Below are positions 12,892 through 19,406 of a stretch of DNA of 22,431 bases, piece after piece; position 1 is the first letter of the stretch, and each line of letters starts with the position of its first letter. The stretch covers positions 1 to 22,431 of IMG/VR virus record IMGVR_UViG_3300033551_000280; one strand, given 5' to 3'. The notes beneath the pieces are model-generated. The model worked only from the letters and a program-made list of their open reading frames with translations, was not told the origin of the DNA and ran no database searches. Made by a program: the position numbers and the translations under genes. The stretch is from a virus.

Positions 12892-14097
12892 TTAGTTCAC
12901 CGTAATTACTTTGTAATCTTTCGGCACGCCTTGGCGCTCGCCGCGCGTCAAGATCACCACCGTCCGGTACGGCATGGGTTCATCCGGCCACGGGGTATCA
13001 CCATCGGTAAAGACCACCACTACATCCAAGCGAGGACGAAGGATCGCCGCTGCTTCCATGCCCACCCGCATGTCTGTTCCTCCACCGCCCCCAAGCTTGA
13101 CTTGCTTCATGCTGTTTGCCTTGCCCGCCGCAGCTACCGCCGCATCGACGGAGAAGTAATGCACCCCTATGCCCGAGCCGGTCATGGCATCAAGCACGCC
13201 CTTACATTCCGAGAGGGACTTCTGTATGTCCTTGTCTCCCATGCTACCTGAGGTATCAAAGATCAATCCTACCTGCGGCAAGTAAGAAACCATTGAGGGT
13301 TTGATAACGCACTGCTCACCCGGGATAGTTCTCCGTGAAGCCTTGCGGTAAGAGTAGTTCTGCTTACCCGAAGCTTCGGCGCTGGCTCTGCGCACCCTAC
13401 TCGCTAACTCCTTGGTCCACTTTACTTGAGGATGAAGCAGCTCATCCGCCCACCGTTTCAGGTTCCCCGGTACGTTACCCCTTCCCTCTTTGATGGCCTG
13501 CTCGATCTGCTTGGCCGCTTCATGGGTAAGAAGATCGCGCTCAGCCTTGGAGATAACATCCCCCTCTGCGGGTGCCGGGTCTTCCCCTTCCATCGGGTTC
13601 CCCGAGCACGAGCCGCACTTGCCAGGCTGCGGTGGTCCCTTGCCCTTCTTGCCCTGCCCGCCTGGTCCGTCTTCGTATTTGTCCTGGAGCATCTTGTAAT
13701 ACTCTTCAGCCAGTTTCCCATCCGGGAATCCTTCCTTGCTAGGCAAGGCATAGTCTATACATGCAGGAAGCTTTAGCCCTGAATCCAAGATGCCTTGGTT
13801 CATCTCCATATCCCCGGCCACGTTGTAAAGCTTCTTGTCGTGGTAGAAATCAGCCCGCTCGAAGTGATGGCACAAGAGGTGCTGCATCTCATGCACCAGC
13901 GTCCCCTCAAGCTCTTGCCTTGAACACTTCTTAAGGAACTCCGGGTCGTAGTAGGTACGCCAGTGCTTGTCCGTGCCCATCGTACCTATCCCAGGCTTCT
14001 CGATGAACTGAAGGTTCCACAAGATGCTGTTGAAGTAGTCATGGGTTTTACCCAGGCTAGTTCGCGCCGCTTGTAGTTCTATCGGTAATGGTTTCAT
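12892..14097 (-). CDS. Metallopeptidase-like and von Willebrand factor A (VWA) domain protein (DUF2201 type)
   Basis: A 401-residue protein of two parts. The N-terminal part (about 1-135) has a zinc-protease motif H69-E-M-Q-H73 (TLVHEMQHLL) and a downstream NVAGDMEMN that may give the third ligand. A low-complexity Gly/Pro/Lys linker with CGSC follows (145-175). The C-terminal VWA domain has a full metal-binding site: DTSGS (281-285), T341-D342 in GGGGTDM, and FTDGD (363-367). This is the DUF2201 layout, which pairs with MoxR-type ATPases; one is encoded just upstream, separated by two zinc-finger genes. Such pairs act as chaperones or metal-insertion machines. ATGA overlap at the start. Confidence 0.88.
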   Translation of the reverse strand: MKPLPIELQAARTSLGKTHDYFNSILWNLQFIEKPGIGTMGTDKHWRTYYDPEFLKKCSRQELEGTLVHEMQHLLCHHFERADFYHDKKLYNVAGDMEMNQGILDSGLKLPACIDYALPSKEGFPDGKLAEEYYKMLQDKYEDGPGGQGKKGKGPPQPGKCGSCSGNPMEGEDPAPAEGDVISKAERDLLTHEAAKQIEQAIKEGRGNVPGNLKRWADELLHPQVKWTKELASRVRRASAEASGKQNYSYRKASRRTIPGEQCVIKPSMVSYLPQVGLIFDTSGSMGDKDIQKSLSECKGVLDAMTGSGIGVHYFSVDAAVAAAGKANSMKQVKLGGGGGTDMRVGMEAAAILRPRLDVVVVFTDGDTPWPDEPMPYRTVVILTRGERQGVPKDYKVITVN

Positions 14098-14324
14098 TTA
14101 CTTAATGCCTCCATGATTAGTTCCCGTTCGTGTGCAGTCCAATGTTTCGCACAGACATGATGACTATGTGTGACACACCAGTACATTGTGCCGCTGGTGC
14201 AGCGATGGTTCCCTTCCCAGTTATCACCCGTGGGCCTACAGGTTAGATAAGCTTCCGCTGAATCCTTCCTCACCCGCAGACGGATCTCGGTGTACATCTC
14301 CTTCTGTCTTTGTCCCGGTCTCAT
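14094..14324 (-). CDS. Small Cys/His zinc-finger protein (HW-type), 76 aa
   Basis: Starts MRPGQRQKEMYTEIRLRVRK, then LTCRPTG, HRCTSG, YWCVTHSHH and VCAKHWTAHERE, giving up to four cysteines and several histidines. The phrase C-x2-HW-x2-H is shared with the genes at 8820 and 14321. Ends LIMEALSK. ATGA overlaps at both ends tie it between the other finger gene and the VWA protein. The cysteines at the start of the finger are spaced unlike the other members. Confidence 0.75.
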   Translation of the reverse strand: MRPGQRQKEMYTEIRLRVRKDSAEAYLTCRPTGDNWEGNHRCTSGTMYWCVTHSHHVCAKHWTAHERELIMEALSK

Positions 14325-14539
14325 TTCGCTAAGCTCTCCATCGTTTCGTGCTCTATATGCTGCTTCCAGTGGCGGGAACAGAACTTCCTCTGGCACTTAT
14401 GGCAGTGATACACATCACCCTCTGAGAGCATGTGTGCGCTGCTCACGCTGAGAGATACCCCGTAACAGATGAAGGCATCATCCTCGACAAGGTGATAGCG
14501 TAGTGTCTTGTAGTTCCGCCCCGCCACTTGGGTTTCCAT
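14321..14539 (-). CDS. Small Cys/His zinc-finger protein (HW-type), 72 aa
   Basis: Ends with a compact site YHCHKCQRKFCSRHWKQHIEH: C-x2-C-x4-C-x2-H-x3-H, close to B-box-like cross-braced or treble-clef fingers, followed by the tail TMESLAK. The N-terminal half (METQVAGRNYKTLRYHLVED) is unlike its relatives. AGGAGG lies 4 bases before the ATG, 8 bases after the stop of the MoxR ATPase, so it is made with that enzyme. Confidence 0.78.
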   Translation of the reverse strand: METQVAGRNYKTLRYHLVEDDAFICYGVSLSVSSAHMLSEGDVYHCHKCQRKFCSRHWKQHIEHETMESLAK

Positions 14540-14547
14540 TCTTCCTC

Positions 14548-15645
14548 CTATAAACCCGCAGCCTGCAAGACAGGCGCGAAGGGTTCGAGCATCTTCGTAA
14601 CACTCGGCAGCTTGCCGTTACGGTTACGAGCTAAGGATCTGCAAGCCGCGGCAGCCACATCCACATGCCCTTGCTTGGCGCACTCTGCGAGGATGGTCCA
14701 CGCTGCAACCCAGTAATCAGGCGTGAGGTTGCCGATGGCAGCAGCAACAACGCTATTGAGAACTGCGAAGTTCTTATCCTGCCGGTCATACATCTTGAAC
14801 TTCTTTGGATCCTTCAAAAGATCCAAGGGATTCGGCAGATCCATCTTGCGTAGCCAGGAAAGGAACTCGATAGCCACTGAGTTACCTACTGCCCCACCTA
14901 GGAGCAAGGTCTGGACTTCGTTGCTTGCATTAGCAGCGCGCGCCGCTGCCAGAGCTGGGATCGCAAGGCCATACCACGAACGGGGAGAGGGCCAAGCTTC
15001 GCATCTCTTGCTCTCTTCCTTGGGCACAGCATGCACATGCTGCGGGAAGGTCTGCAGGAAGGATGCTACCAGGGTACGCACGCCCCGGATCTCATTGCGC
15101 CAGCCTTCCGGCACGCGAGGGAACACAGGTTCCGGGAATTCATCCAAGAACCCCTGGATTACAACCTTCGGGTCTGTCACCCAATCAAGGTGGATCATCC
15201 GGTTAGCCACAGGTGCGCCGATCTCATTGGCGTTGATCGCCGTGTCCGTTGGGTTCATGTCAAGGACGATAGAGATACCATCAGGTAGCTTCACATCCCC
15301 CGCATAACGCTCTTGCACCACCCGCATCAAGGCTGCTTGCATTGCAGGAACGGTGCTGCCGATCTCGTTGATTAAGAGAACGCCCTTGCCTGCGGCAATC
15401 AGTTCCGAGAAGCAATCGCCTACGGGTAAGAGTCGTACCCGGTTATTAACCAGGTCCACTACTGGATAACCGCCGATGTCCTCTGGCAAGCGGCAGGTTC
15501 CGACGAAACACCCGAATGGCCAGCCAAGAGCCTTGCTCATGGCGTTGATGATGCTGGTCTTGCCGTTACCCGGATCGCCCTTCAGGACGCATGGGGTATT
15601 GGCTTGGATCGCTAATCCTAAGGCTGCTGTGCTTACTTCATTCAT
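14548..15645 (-). CDS. MoxR/CobS-type AAA+ ATPase
   Basis: A 365-residue AAA+ protein. Walker A GDPGNGKT (23-30); Walker B LLINE (90-94), with asparagine instead of the usual aspartate before the catalytic glutamate; sensor 1 N131 in LDMNPTD; and a probable arginine finger R149 in VANRM. The spacing and the IGGYPVVD segment (57-64) fit the MoxR/CobS branch. It likely remodels or loads metal into a partner using ATP, working with the VWA protein encoded 0.45 kb downstream. The C-terminal 180 residues are helical. It overlaps the 238-residue gene upstream by 8 bases. Confidence 0.88.
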   Translation of the reverse strand: MNEVSTAALGLAIQANTPCVLKGDPGNGKTSIINAMSKALGWPFGCFVGTCRLPEDIGGYPVVDLVNNRVRLLPVGDCFSELIAAGKGVLLINEIGSTVPAMQAALMRVVQERYAGDVKLPDGISIVLDMNPTDTAINANEIGAPVANRMIHLDWVTDPKVVIQGFLDEFPEPVFPRVPEGWRNEIRGVRTLVASFLQTFPQHVHAVPKEESKRCEAWPSPRSWYGLAIPALAAARAANASNEVQTLLLGGAVGNSVAIEFLSWLRKMDLPNPLDLLKDPKKFKMYDRQDKNFAVLNSVVAAAIGNLTPDYWVAAWTILAECAKQGHVDVAAAACRSLARNRNGKLPSVTKMLEPFAPVLQAAGL

Positions 15646-16354
15646 CTTCTTTCTCTCCTTTTGGTTGGAAACGATAATCGAACGCCTTGATTCTTATCCC
15701 TGCATTGAACTGATTCTTCGCTGACGATCCGCTTGGGCGGTAGTGTCCGCGAGGGCTGAAGCTCCGCTCATAACCGATGTCGAACTTGGCCTTCAGCCTA
15801 GAGCAGATGTCCTGTACCCTGTCATACACACGAGCCTTGAAGGGTATCTCCATGTACTCTTCCTTAGGTAGTTCCCTCCGAGCTGCCTTCAGAGCTAGGC
15901 CGAAGGCTGCCCCGCTCTTACCCTTAAAGCCATTGTGCAGCGCATCCACCTCTTCTGTGATCTCGAACGGTAGCTTCATGGCCGCGCGCCGTGCCTTCAT
16001 CTCTGGCGTATCCGAGTAGCTCTCATCTCCGAGAAAGAGATTGCGATACGCTTGTAAGAAGGCGAAGCAGCGCGGTACTTCGGATCCTAACTGCACCATC
16101 GAAAGCTCACCCTTGAAGTCCTTGTGGTCCAAGAGCTGCACGGGTCCACGTTGATGCAGACGCACTCTATGCGTCGAGCCCTGACAAGCCATGCTTACAA
16201 CGTGCGTGTAGCCCCGCTCTTCCTTGTGCTTGAGGTACTTGTTGTACTCCACGCCCAGGTGATACCTCTCCGCTTCATCGGTTTGTATCCGGTAGATCGC
16301 GGTGCTTGTCCTGGTCTTGCCATAGCTGCGACCCCACGCTCTTCTACGCGCCAT
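15638..16354 (-). CDS. Hypothetical protein, 238 aa, coupled to the MoxR gene
   Basis: Not recognised. Arginine/lysine-rich at both ends (MARRRAWGRSYGKTR at the start; RGHYRPSGSSAKNQ near the end), with a central region of mixed charge (PFEITEEVDALHNGFKG). AGGAGG lies 5 bases before the ATG and the gene overlaps the MoxR ATPase start by 8 bases, so it may be a client or adaptor of the ATPase. No zinc motif or membrane segment. Confidence 0.75.
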   Translation of the reverse strand: MARRRAWGRSYGKTRTSTAIYRIQTDEAERYHLGVEYNKYLKHKEERGYTHVVSMACQGSTHRVRLHQRGPVQLLDHKDFKGELSMVQLGSEVPRCFAFLQAYRNLFLGDESYSDTPEMKARRAAMKLPFEITEEVDALHNGFKGKSGAAFGLALKAARRELPKEEYMEIPFKARVYDRVQDICSRLKAKFDIGYERSFSPRGHYRPSGSSAKNQFNAGIRIKAFDYRFQPKGEKEDE

Positions 16355-16781
16355 TGTTCCTCCTTTGCTTCAGTGCTTCCAAAGCTTTCATTGCTCCGAG
16401 CATTGCTCCGGTGTGCTTTACTACTGGCTTGGGATAACCCAGCGCATCACGTGGATCGTAAGTCACCCTCCCAGTCTCAGTACCGTGGACCCTGAAGCCT
16501 TCCCATGCACCGACCCTAGCCTCAAGCTGACCGTGTATGGTAAAGCTATTCGGATGATCCTTGATGCTGTCGAGAGGAGTACCAACCACAACTGGTGGAT
16601 ACACCACTGCCTTGTGAGTAGGCTTGACTACCTCCTGAAACTTGACATTCTCGCCCCAAATGTGCGGGCAATGCGTGCCATCCACTACGCTCTCAGCAAT
16701 CATGTCGAGCCTATCCAAGGCATCCCACACCGGAACAGGCTTACGCTCTCGCGTATTCTTGATCTCGTCCTCGATGCTCAT
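16344..16781 (-). CDS. Hypothetical protein, 145 aa
   Basis: Not recognised. An acidic helix at the start (MSIEDEIKNTRERK), then strand-rich sequence with prolines (AVVYPPVVVGTPLD) and a basic C-terminal helix (GAMKALEALKQRRNNGA). It overlaps the 238-residue gene by 11 bases and the 63-residue gene by ATGA, so it belongs to the same translational unit as the MoxR ATPase. Confidence 0.7.
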   Translation of the reverse strand: MSIEDEIKNTRERKPVPVWDALDRLDMIAESVVDGTHCPHIWGENVKFQEVVKPTHKAVVYPPVVVGTPLDSIKDHPNSFTIHGQLEARVGAWEGFRVHGTETGRVTYDPRDALGYPKPVVKHTGAMLGAMKALEALKQRRNNGA

Positions 16782-16969
16782 TCATCTACCTCCTCGATCC
16801 TGTCCGGATCATAGTCATGCAAAAGGTTGAGCAACCACTTTGTCTTGGCCGAGTCGTAAGCTTCTAAGGCTGCTTCGCACTCTTGGAAAAGCTTTATCCT
16901 TAGTGCATGGTGTGCAGCCTCCGGTGATTCCCAAACCTTTACCCACTTCTTACGTCCGGTAAGAATCAT
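16778..16969 (-). CDS. Hypothetical protein, 63 aa
   Basis: Mostly helical: a basic start (MILTGRKKWVKVWESPE) followed by two predicted helices (AHHALRIKLFQECEAAL, TKWLLNLLHDYD) and an acidic end. No motif recognised. Fixed by ATGA overlaps at both ends. Confidence 0.7.
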   Translation of the reverse strand: MILTGRKKWVKVWESPEAAHHALRIKLFQECEAALEAYDSAKTKWLLNLLHDYDPDRIEEVDE

Positions 16970-17193
16970 ACACTCTTCTCCCTATGCCCCTTCTCTATCT
17001 CATCCATCTCCGCATCTGTCGCTGCTTCGGATGCCACGTACTCCGAGTAACGCTGCACCCAACACAGTTCATGCCAAAGCAAGACATAGATAGGTACGAT
17101 GAAGCCCCGGTGCAGCAGGTCGAGCATCTTGGCATACACGCTATGATGCGGATGCACTTCCTCACCGCAGCCGAGACAGTTCCTTCGTTTCAT
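16966..17193 (-). CDS. Hypothetical protein with N-terminal C-x2-C/His cluster, 75 aa
   Basis: Starts MKRRNCLGCGEEVHPHHSVY; C6-x2-C9 with H14, H16 and H17 could bind zinc. The middle is hydrophobic (LLHRGFIVPIYVLLWHEL) and the end is acidic. AGGAGG lies 9 bases before the ATG. No family recognised. Confidence 0.7.
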   Translation of the reverse strand: MKRRNCLGCGEEVHPHHSVYAKMLDLLHRGFIVPIYVLLWHELCWVQRYSEYVASEAATDAEMDEIEKGHREKSV

Positions 17194-17210
17194 AAACCTG
17201 GTCCTCCTTC

Positions 17211-17480
17211 CTATTTCGCTAGCTTCTCCAGCTCTTCGGCGTAACGAATGCCTTCGACTAATCGCCTGCCCTGCTCTGGGCTAGTCATGGCCCGGAAGAC
17301 AAGCTCATCGAACTCGTTGAAGAATCCGATATAGACTGAATCAGTTACTCCGCCTTCCCATATTCTGCACCTCAGGGTATCACCCTTGATCCCCTTCGTG
17401 TCTGAAGGCAGGACGTAAGGCATGTCATCAATCTTTATGAGTACGTCTTCGTACCTAGGGTTATTCGGTCGGTTTGCCAT
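17211..17480 (-). CDS. Hypothetical protein, 89 aa, with the EKLAK tail but no zinc finger
   Basis: Starts MANRPNNPRYEDVLIKIDD. The body is predicted beta strands (LRCRIWEGGVTDSVYIGFF) with one cysteine, so no zinc finger is possible. It closes with a helix ending YAEELEKLAK, identical in its last five residues to the finger protein at 8820. This shows that the tail is separate from the finger. AAAGGGG lies 8 bases before the ATG at 17480; longer in-frame readings run into the 57-residue gene. Confidence 0.75.
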   Translation of the reverse strand: MANRPNNPRYEDVLIKIDDMPYVLPSDTKGIKGDTLRCRIWEGGVTDSVYIGFFNEFDELVFRAMTSPEQGRRLVEGIRYAEELEKLAK

Positions 17481-17634
17481 TATGCTTCCCCTTTCTGCTC
17501 CTTGGCGCATCACACTCTCCGTAATGCTCCCAGTAAACACGCCCCTCATGCTTTACCGGCAGGTGCAGGTACTTCTCTAACTCAAACCTCTTGCACCTAA
17601 AGCACCTGTGCTTTTTATTCTGCGAGTTTGCCAC
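17461..17634 (-). CDS. Small zinc-finger-like protein with GTG start, 57 aa
   Basis: Reads VANSQNKKHRCFRCKRFELE with C11-x2-C14, later EGRVYWEHYGEC (H37, C41), so C-x2-C-x22-H-x3-C is possible, then a basic end. The GTG lies in the last codons of the 67-residue gene (20-base overlap) and the RBS is weak, so the start is uncertain, but the composition reads as real protein and fills a gap otherwise empty of genes. Confidence 0.55.
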   Translation of the reverse strand: MANSQNKKHRCFRCKRFELEKYLHLPVKHEGRVYWEHYGECDAPRSRKGKHNGKPTE

Positions 17635-17818
17635 AGATGCACTTCTCTTTCATGCTGTGATTCTTATGGGCCATGTCGTCAAGTAACTTGTTCATCTCAT
17701 CAAGCTCTTTCTCTAAGGCTAAGAACTGCTCAGAGTTCACCCTGCGCGACACACACATCGGACAGTTCTCAGTCTCATATCCGATCTTAGCGTGCCCATC
17801 TATGCAGGTCTTAATCAT
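17615..17818 (-). CDS. Small zinc-ribbon/coiled-coil protein, 67 aa
   Basis: C5 with H9 (MIKTCIDGHAKIG) and C19-x2-C22 (ENCPMCVSRR), then a charged coiled-coil (LALEKELDEMNKLLDDMA) and C59-x-C61 in MKEKCICGKLAE. The tail GKLAE fits the shared consensus. ATGA overlap with the gene upstream. Confidence 0.72.
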   Translation of the reverse strand: MIKTCIDGHAKIGYETENCPMCVSRRVNSEQFLALEKELDEMNKLLDDMAHKNHSMKEKCICGKLAE

Positions 17819-18093
17819 TTTGCTAGCCTCTCCATGAGTACGATCTCGGTGTGCTTATCTGTCTTGACGTGAGCCCACGCCTTGGACCAGCTCCCTATCT
17901 TCAGCGAGTGATTAGGGTGACACTTGTAACAGCACCAGCCCTTGCGCGTAATCCAGTCCATGCCCAGAACTTGAAGCTTCAGCCTTCTCCGATCTTTGCG
18001 TCGCATCATAGCTTCCTGCCGCTCTGCGAGAAGGGTTTCCCGCCTCATCTGCTTGGCAATCCCGGCAATAAGCTCATCCATTGTTTTGCTCAC
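17815..18093 (-). CDS. Small U1/matrin-type C2H2 zinc-finger protein, 92 aa
   Basis: A long basic helix (LLAERQEAMMRRKDRRRLK) is followed by GWCCYKCHPNHSLK with a finger C-x2-C-x16-H-x5-H (WAHVKTDKHTE) and the tail VLMERLAK. The basic helix plus finger suggests nucleic-acid binding. ATGA overlaps on both sides. Confidence 0.82.
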   Translation of the reverse strand: MSKTMDELIAGIAKQMRRETLLAERQEAMMRRKDRRRLKLQVLGMDWITRKGWCCYKCHPNHSLKIGSWSKAWAHVKTDKHTEIVLMERLAK

Positions 18094-18311
18094 TTAGCTA
18101 GCCTCCGCATAAGCTTCAGCTCCTTGTGATCCTCAGACCTAATGTGCTCGTAAGCTTTCTTCTGATTACCCAAGGCTATGTACTGAGGTGGCTCAAAGTC
18201 ACGGAGAGCTTCCTCAAAGTTGGGCGCACAGCTTATGCACACGTAGCCGTAGCCAAAGACCCTGGTCAGCCCTTCCTTGACCAAGAGTGCTTCCTTAGCG
18301 CGTCGCTTCAT
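18090..18311 (-). CDS. Small C2H2 zinc-finger protein with enlarged loop, 73 aa
   Basis: YVCISC and YEHIRSEDHKE give C-x2-C-x27-H-x5-H: the same ends as the U1-type fingers here but with about 12-15 extra residues in the loop. Tail LKLMRRLAK. ATGA overlaps on both sides, with the HD hydrolase upstream. The larger loop may change what it binds. Confidence 0.8.
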   Translation of the reverse strand: MKRRAKEALLVKEGLTRVFGYGYVCISCAPNFEEALRDFEPPQYIALGNQKKAYEHIRSEDHKELKLMRRLAK

Positions 18312-18859
18312 GCTATCTTCGCAAGCTTAGCCTTGGCATCATTATGCTCCGCTATCTTCTGGCCGCATCTCCGCACGCTCTCGCAGGCTTCGTGAAAGAG
18401 CTTCTTATCGCCATGCCCCAGAAGATCCAGGTTCTTCTCGATCTCCGGGAGATAGACCTTGGCGAAGTTGATGTCGTTGGCGCAGATGTCTTCGGTATTA
18501 TCTATGATGTCTGCAAGCTTGATGGTTGCGCCTTCGTGGTCACACTGGGCCAGGTGATCCCGATCTATGGCCTTGCGGATAGCCCTATTTCCATCTTCGA
18601 GCTTAGACACATCCGTAACCTGCTCCACCAGGTTTTCAACCATGGCGCCGAACTCTATCCGAATCCTGAGCAGAGTAACGCCACAGTCTTCCACCACGTC
18701 ATGGAGCATCGCCGCGGCTATTACATGAGGCAGAGCCCCAGTCTTAGCCACGCGCTCAGCTACCCTGAGAGGATGGATGATGTAAGGATCTCCGCTGTAC
18801 TTGCGCTTCTGATTCTTATGCGCCTCTGCTGCGAACCTTGCTGCTTTAGCTACATTCAT
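18308..18859 (-). CDS. HD-domain phosphohydrolase, SpoT/MESH1-like
   Basis: A 183-residue protein with the hydrolase half of RelA/SpoT enzymes: AAEAHKNQKRKYSGDPYIIH (11-29), metal ligands H29, H53-D54 in MLHDVVED, and D117 in IKLADIIDN, with the FG and VTDVSK segments between. In SpoT and MESH1 these residues bind manganese and remove pyrophosphate from (p)ppGpp. No synthetase, TGS or ACT domain is present, so it is a stand-alone hydrolase, though the substrate could be another nucleotide. The ATG at 18859 has AGGAGG 6 bases upstream. Joined by ATGA to a zinc-finger gene. Confidence 0.85.
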   Translation of the reverse strand: MNVAKAARFAAEAHKNQKRKYSGDPYIIHPLRVAERVAKTGALPHVIAAAMLHDVVEDCGVTLLRIRIEFGAMVENLVEQVTDVSKLEDGNRAIRKAIDRDHLAQCDHEGATIKLADIIDNTEDICANDINFAKVYLPEIEKNLDLLGHGDKKLFHEACESVRRCGQKIAEHNDAKAKLAKIA

Positions 18860-18968
18860 CTTGCACCTCCTGCCACGCATACTTCATTGTACACCTTCGG
18901 CAGGCGTAGATGGTCTTCTTTACACCCGTGAAGATTATGTGGAGTAATCCACCGCATTTACATCTCAT
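18846..18968 (-). CDS. Tiny zinc-ribbon protein, 40 aa
   Basis: Starts MRCKCGGLLHIIFTGVKK and has C3-x-C5 and C23-x2-C26 (YACRRCTMKYAW), the layout of a complete small zinc ribbon similar to Com-type translational activators of phage Mu. The ATG overlaps the upstream stop (ATGA) and the end overlaps the HD gene by 14 bases; its last codons carry the AGGAGG that serves the HD gene. Likely real and possibly regulatory. Confidence 0.7.
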   Translation of the reverse strand: MRCKCGGLLHIIFTGVKKTIYACRRCTMKYAWQEVQDECS

Positions 18969-19258
18969 TTTCGTAACTCCTTGTGACATCTCTTAATATG
19001 CTTGTCCCACTCAGGTCTAACCTTATCTGAGATTTCGCTTACACGTCCGCCCCACAGTCCGAGACCCTTAGGGGATTCTCTCGCCAGGTCTCGCACGTCC
19101 TTGAAGGTCTGGGAGGTAAAGCCCGAAGCTTCCCACTTATCCAAGAGATCAAGCATCTTGGGCACGAAGGTTTCCAGATAAGCTTTCCGCTCTGCTCGAT
19201 CTGTGTAGAAACTGTCTATAGCCTCGACGGAGGCTTGCCATCGCTTAAGCGGATTCAT
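18965..19258 (-). CDS. Hypothetical helical protein, 97 aa
   Basis: Predicted all-helical, with aromatic and charged residues (MNPLKRWQASVEAIDSFY; MLDLLDKWEASGFTSQ) and a basic end (DKHIKRCHKELRK). No family recognised. AGGAG lies 7 bases before the ATG; 14-base overlap with the 53-residue gene upstream. Confidence 0.72.
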   Translation of the reverse strand: MNPLKRWQASVEAIDSFYTDRAERKAYLETFVPKMLDLLDKWEASGFTSQTFKDVRDLARESPKGLGLWGGRVSEISDKVRPEWDKHIKRCHKELRK

Positions 19259-19406
19259 CTTGCTTCTCCTGTGCTACAATTTCGTTACGAAGCTTACCGA
19301 AGCCTTTGTGACCAAGCTTCTTCTCCATCCCTTTGCCAAGCTTGTTGGGCTTGCACATTAGGCACCCAGCCCTAGAGCCCTTGGGCCTTCCGCGCTTATG
19401 CTTCAT
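19245..19406 (-). CDS. Small basic protein with a C-x2-C pair, 53 aa
   Basis: Starts MKHKRGRPKGSRAGCLMCKP and continues with glycine and lysine-rich sequence (GKGMEKKLGHKGFGKLRN). The RGRPKGSR stretch looks like an AT-hook (core RGRP), which binds the minor groove, and C15-x2-C18 is the only cysteine pair. AT-hooks are rare in phages, so this is an inference from a short match. ATGA overlap upstream. Confidence 0.65.
   Translation of the reverse strand: MKHKRGRPKGSRAGCLMCKPNKLGKGMEKKLGHKGFGKLRNEIVAQEKQDESA

Noticed and set aside
12697-13251. Plus-strand open frame of 184 codons
   Set aside because: It lies opposite the VWA and zinc-finger genes, has unnatural composition and no RBS, and all supported genes here run leftward.
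18344-18931. Plus-strand open frame of 195 codons
   Set aside because: It is the mirror of the HD hydrolase gene, whose catalytic motifs are complete on the minus strand.
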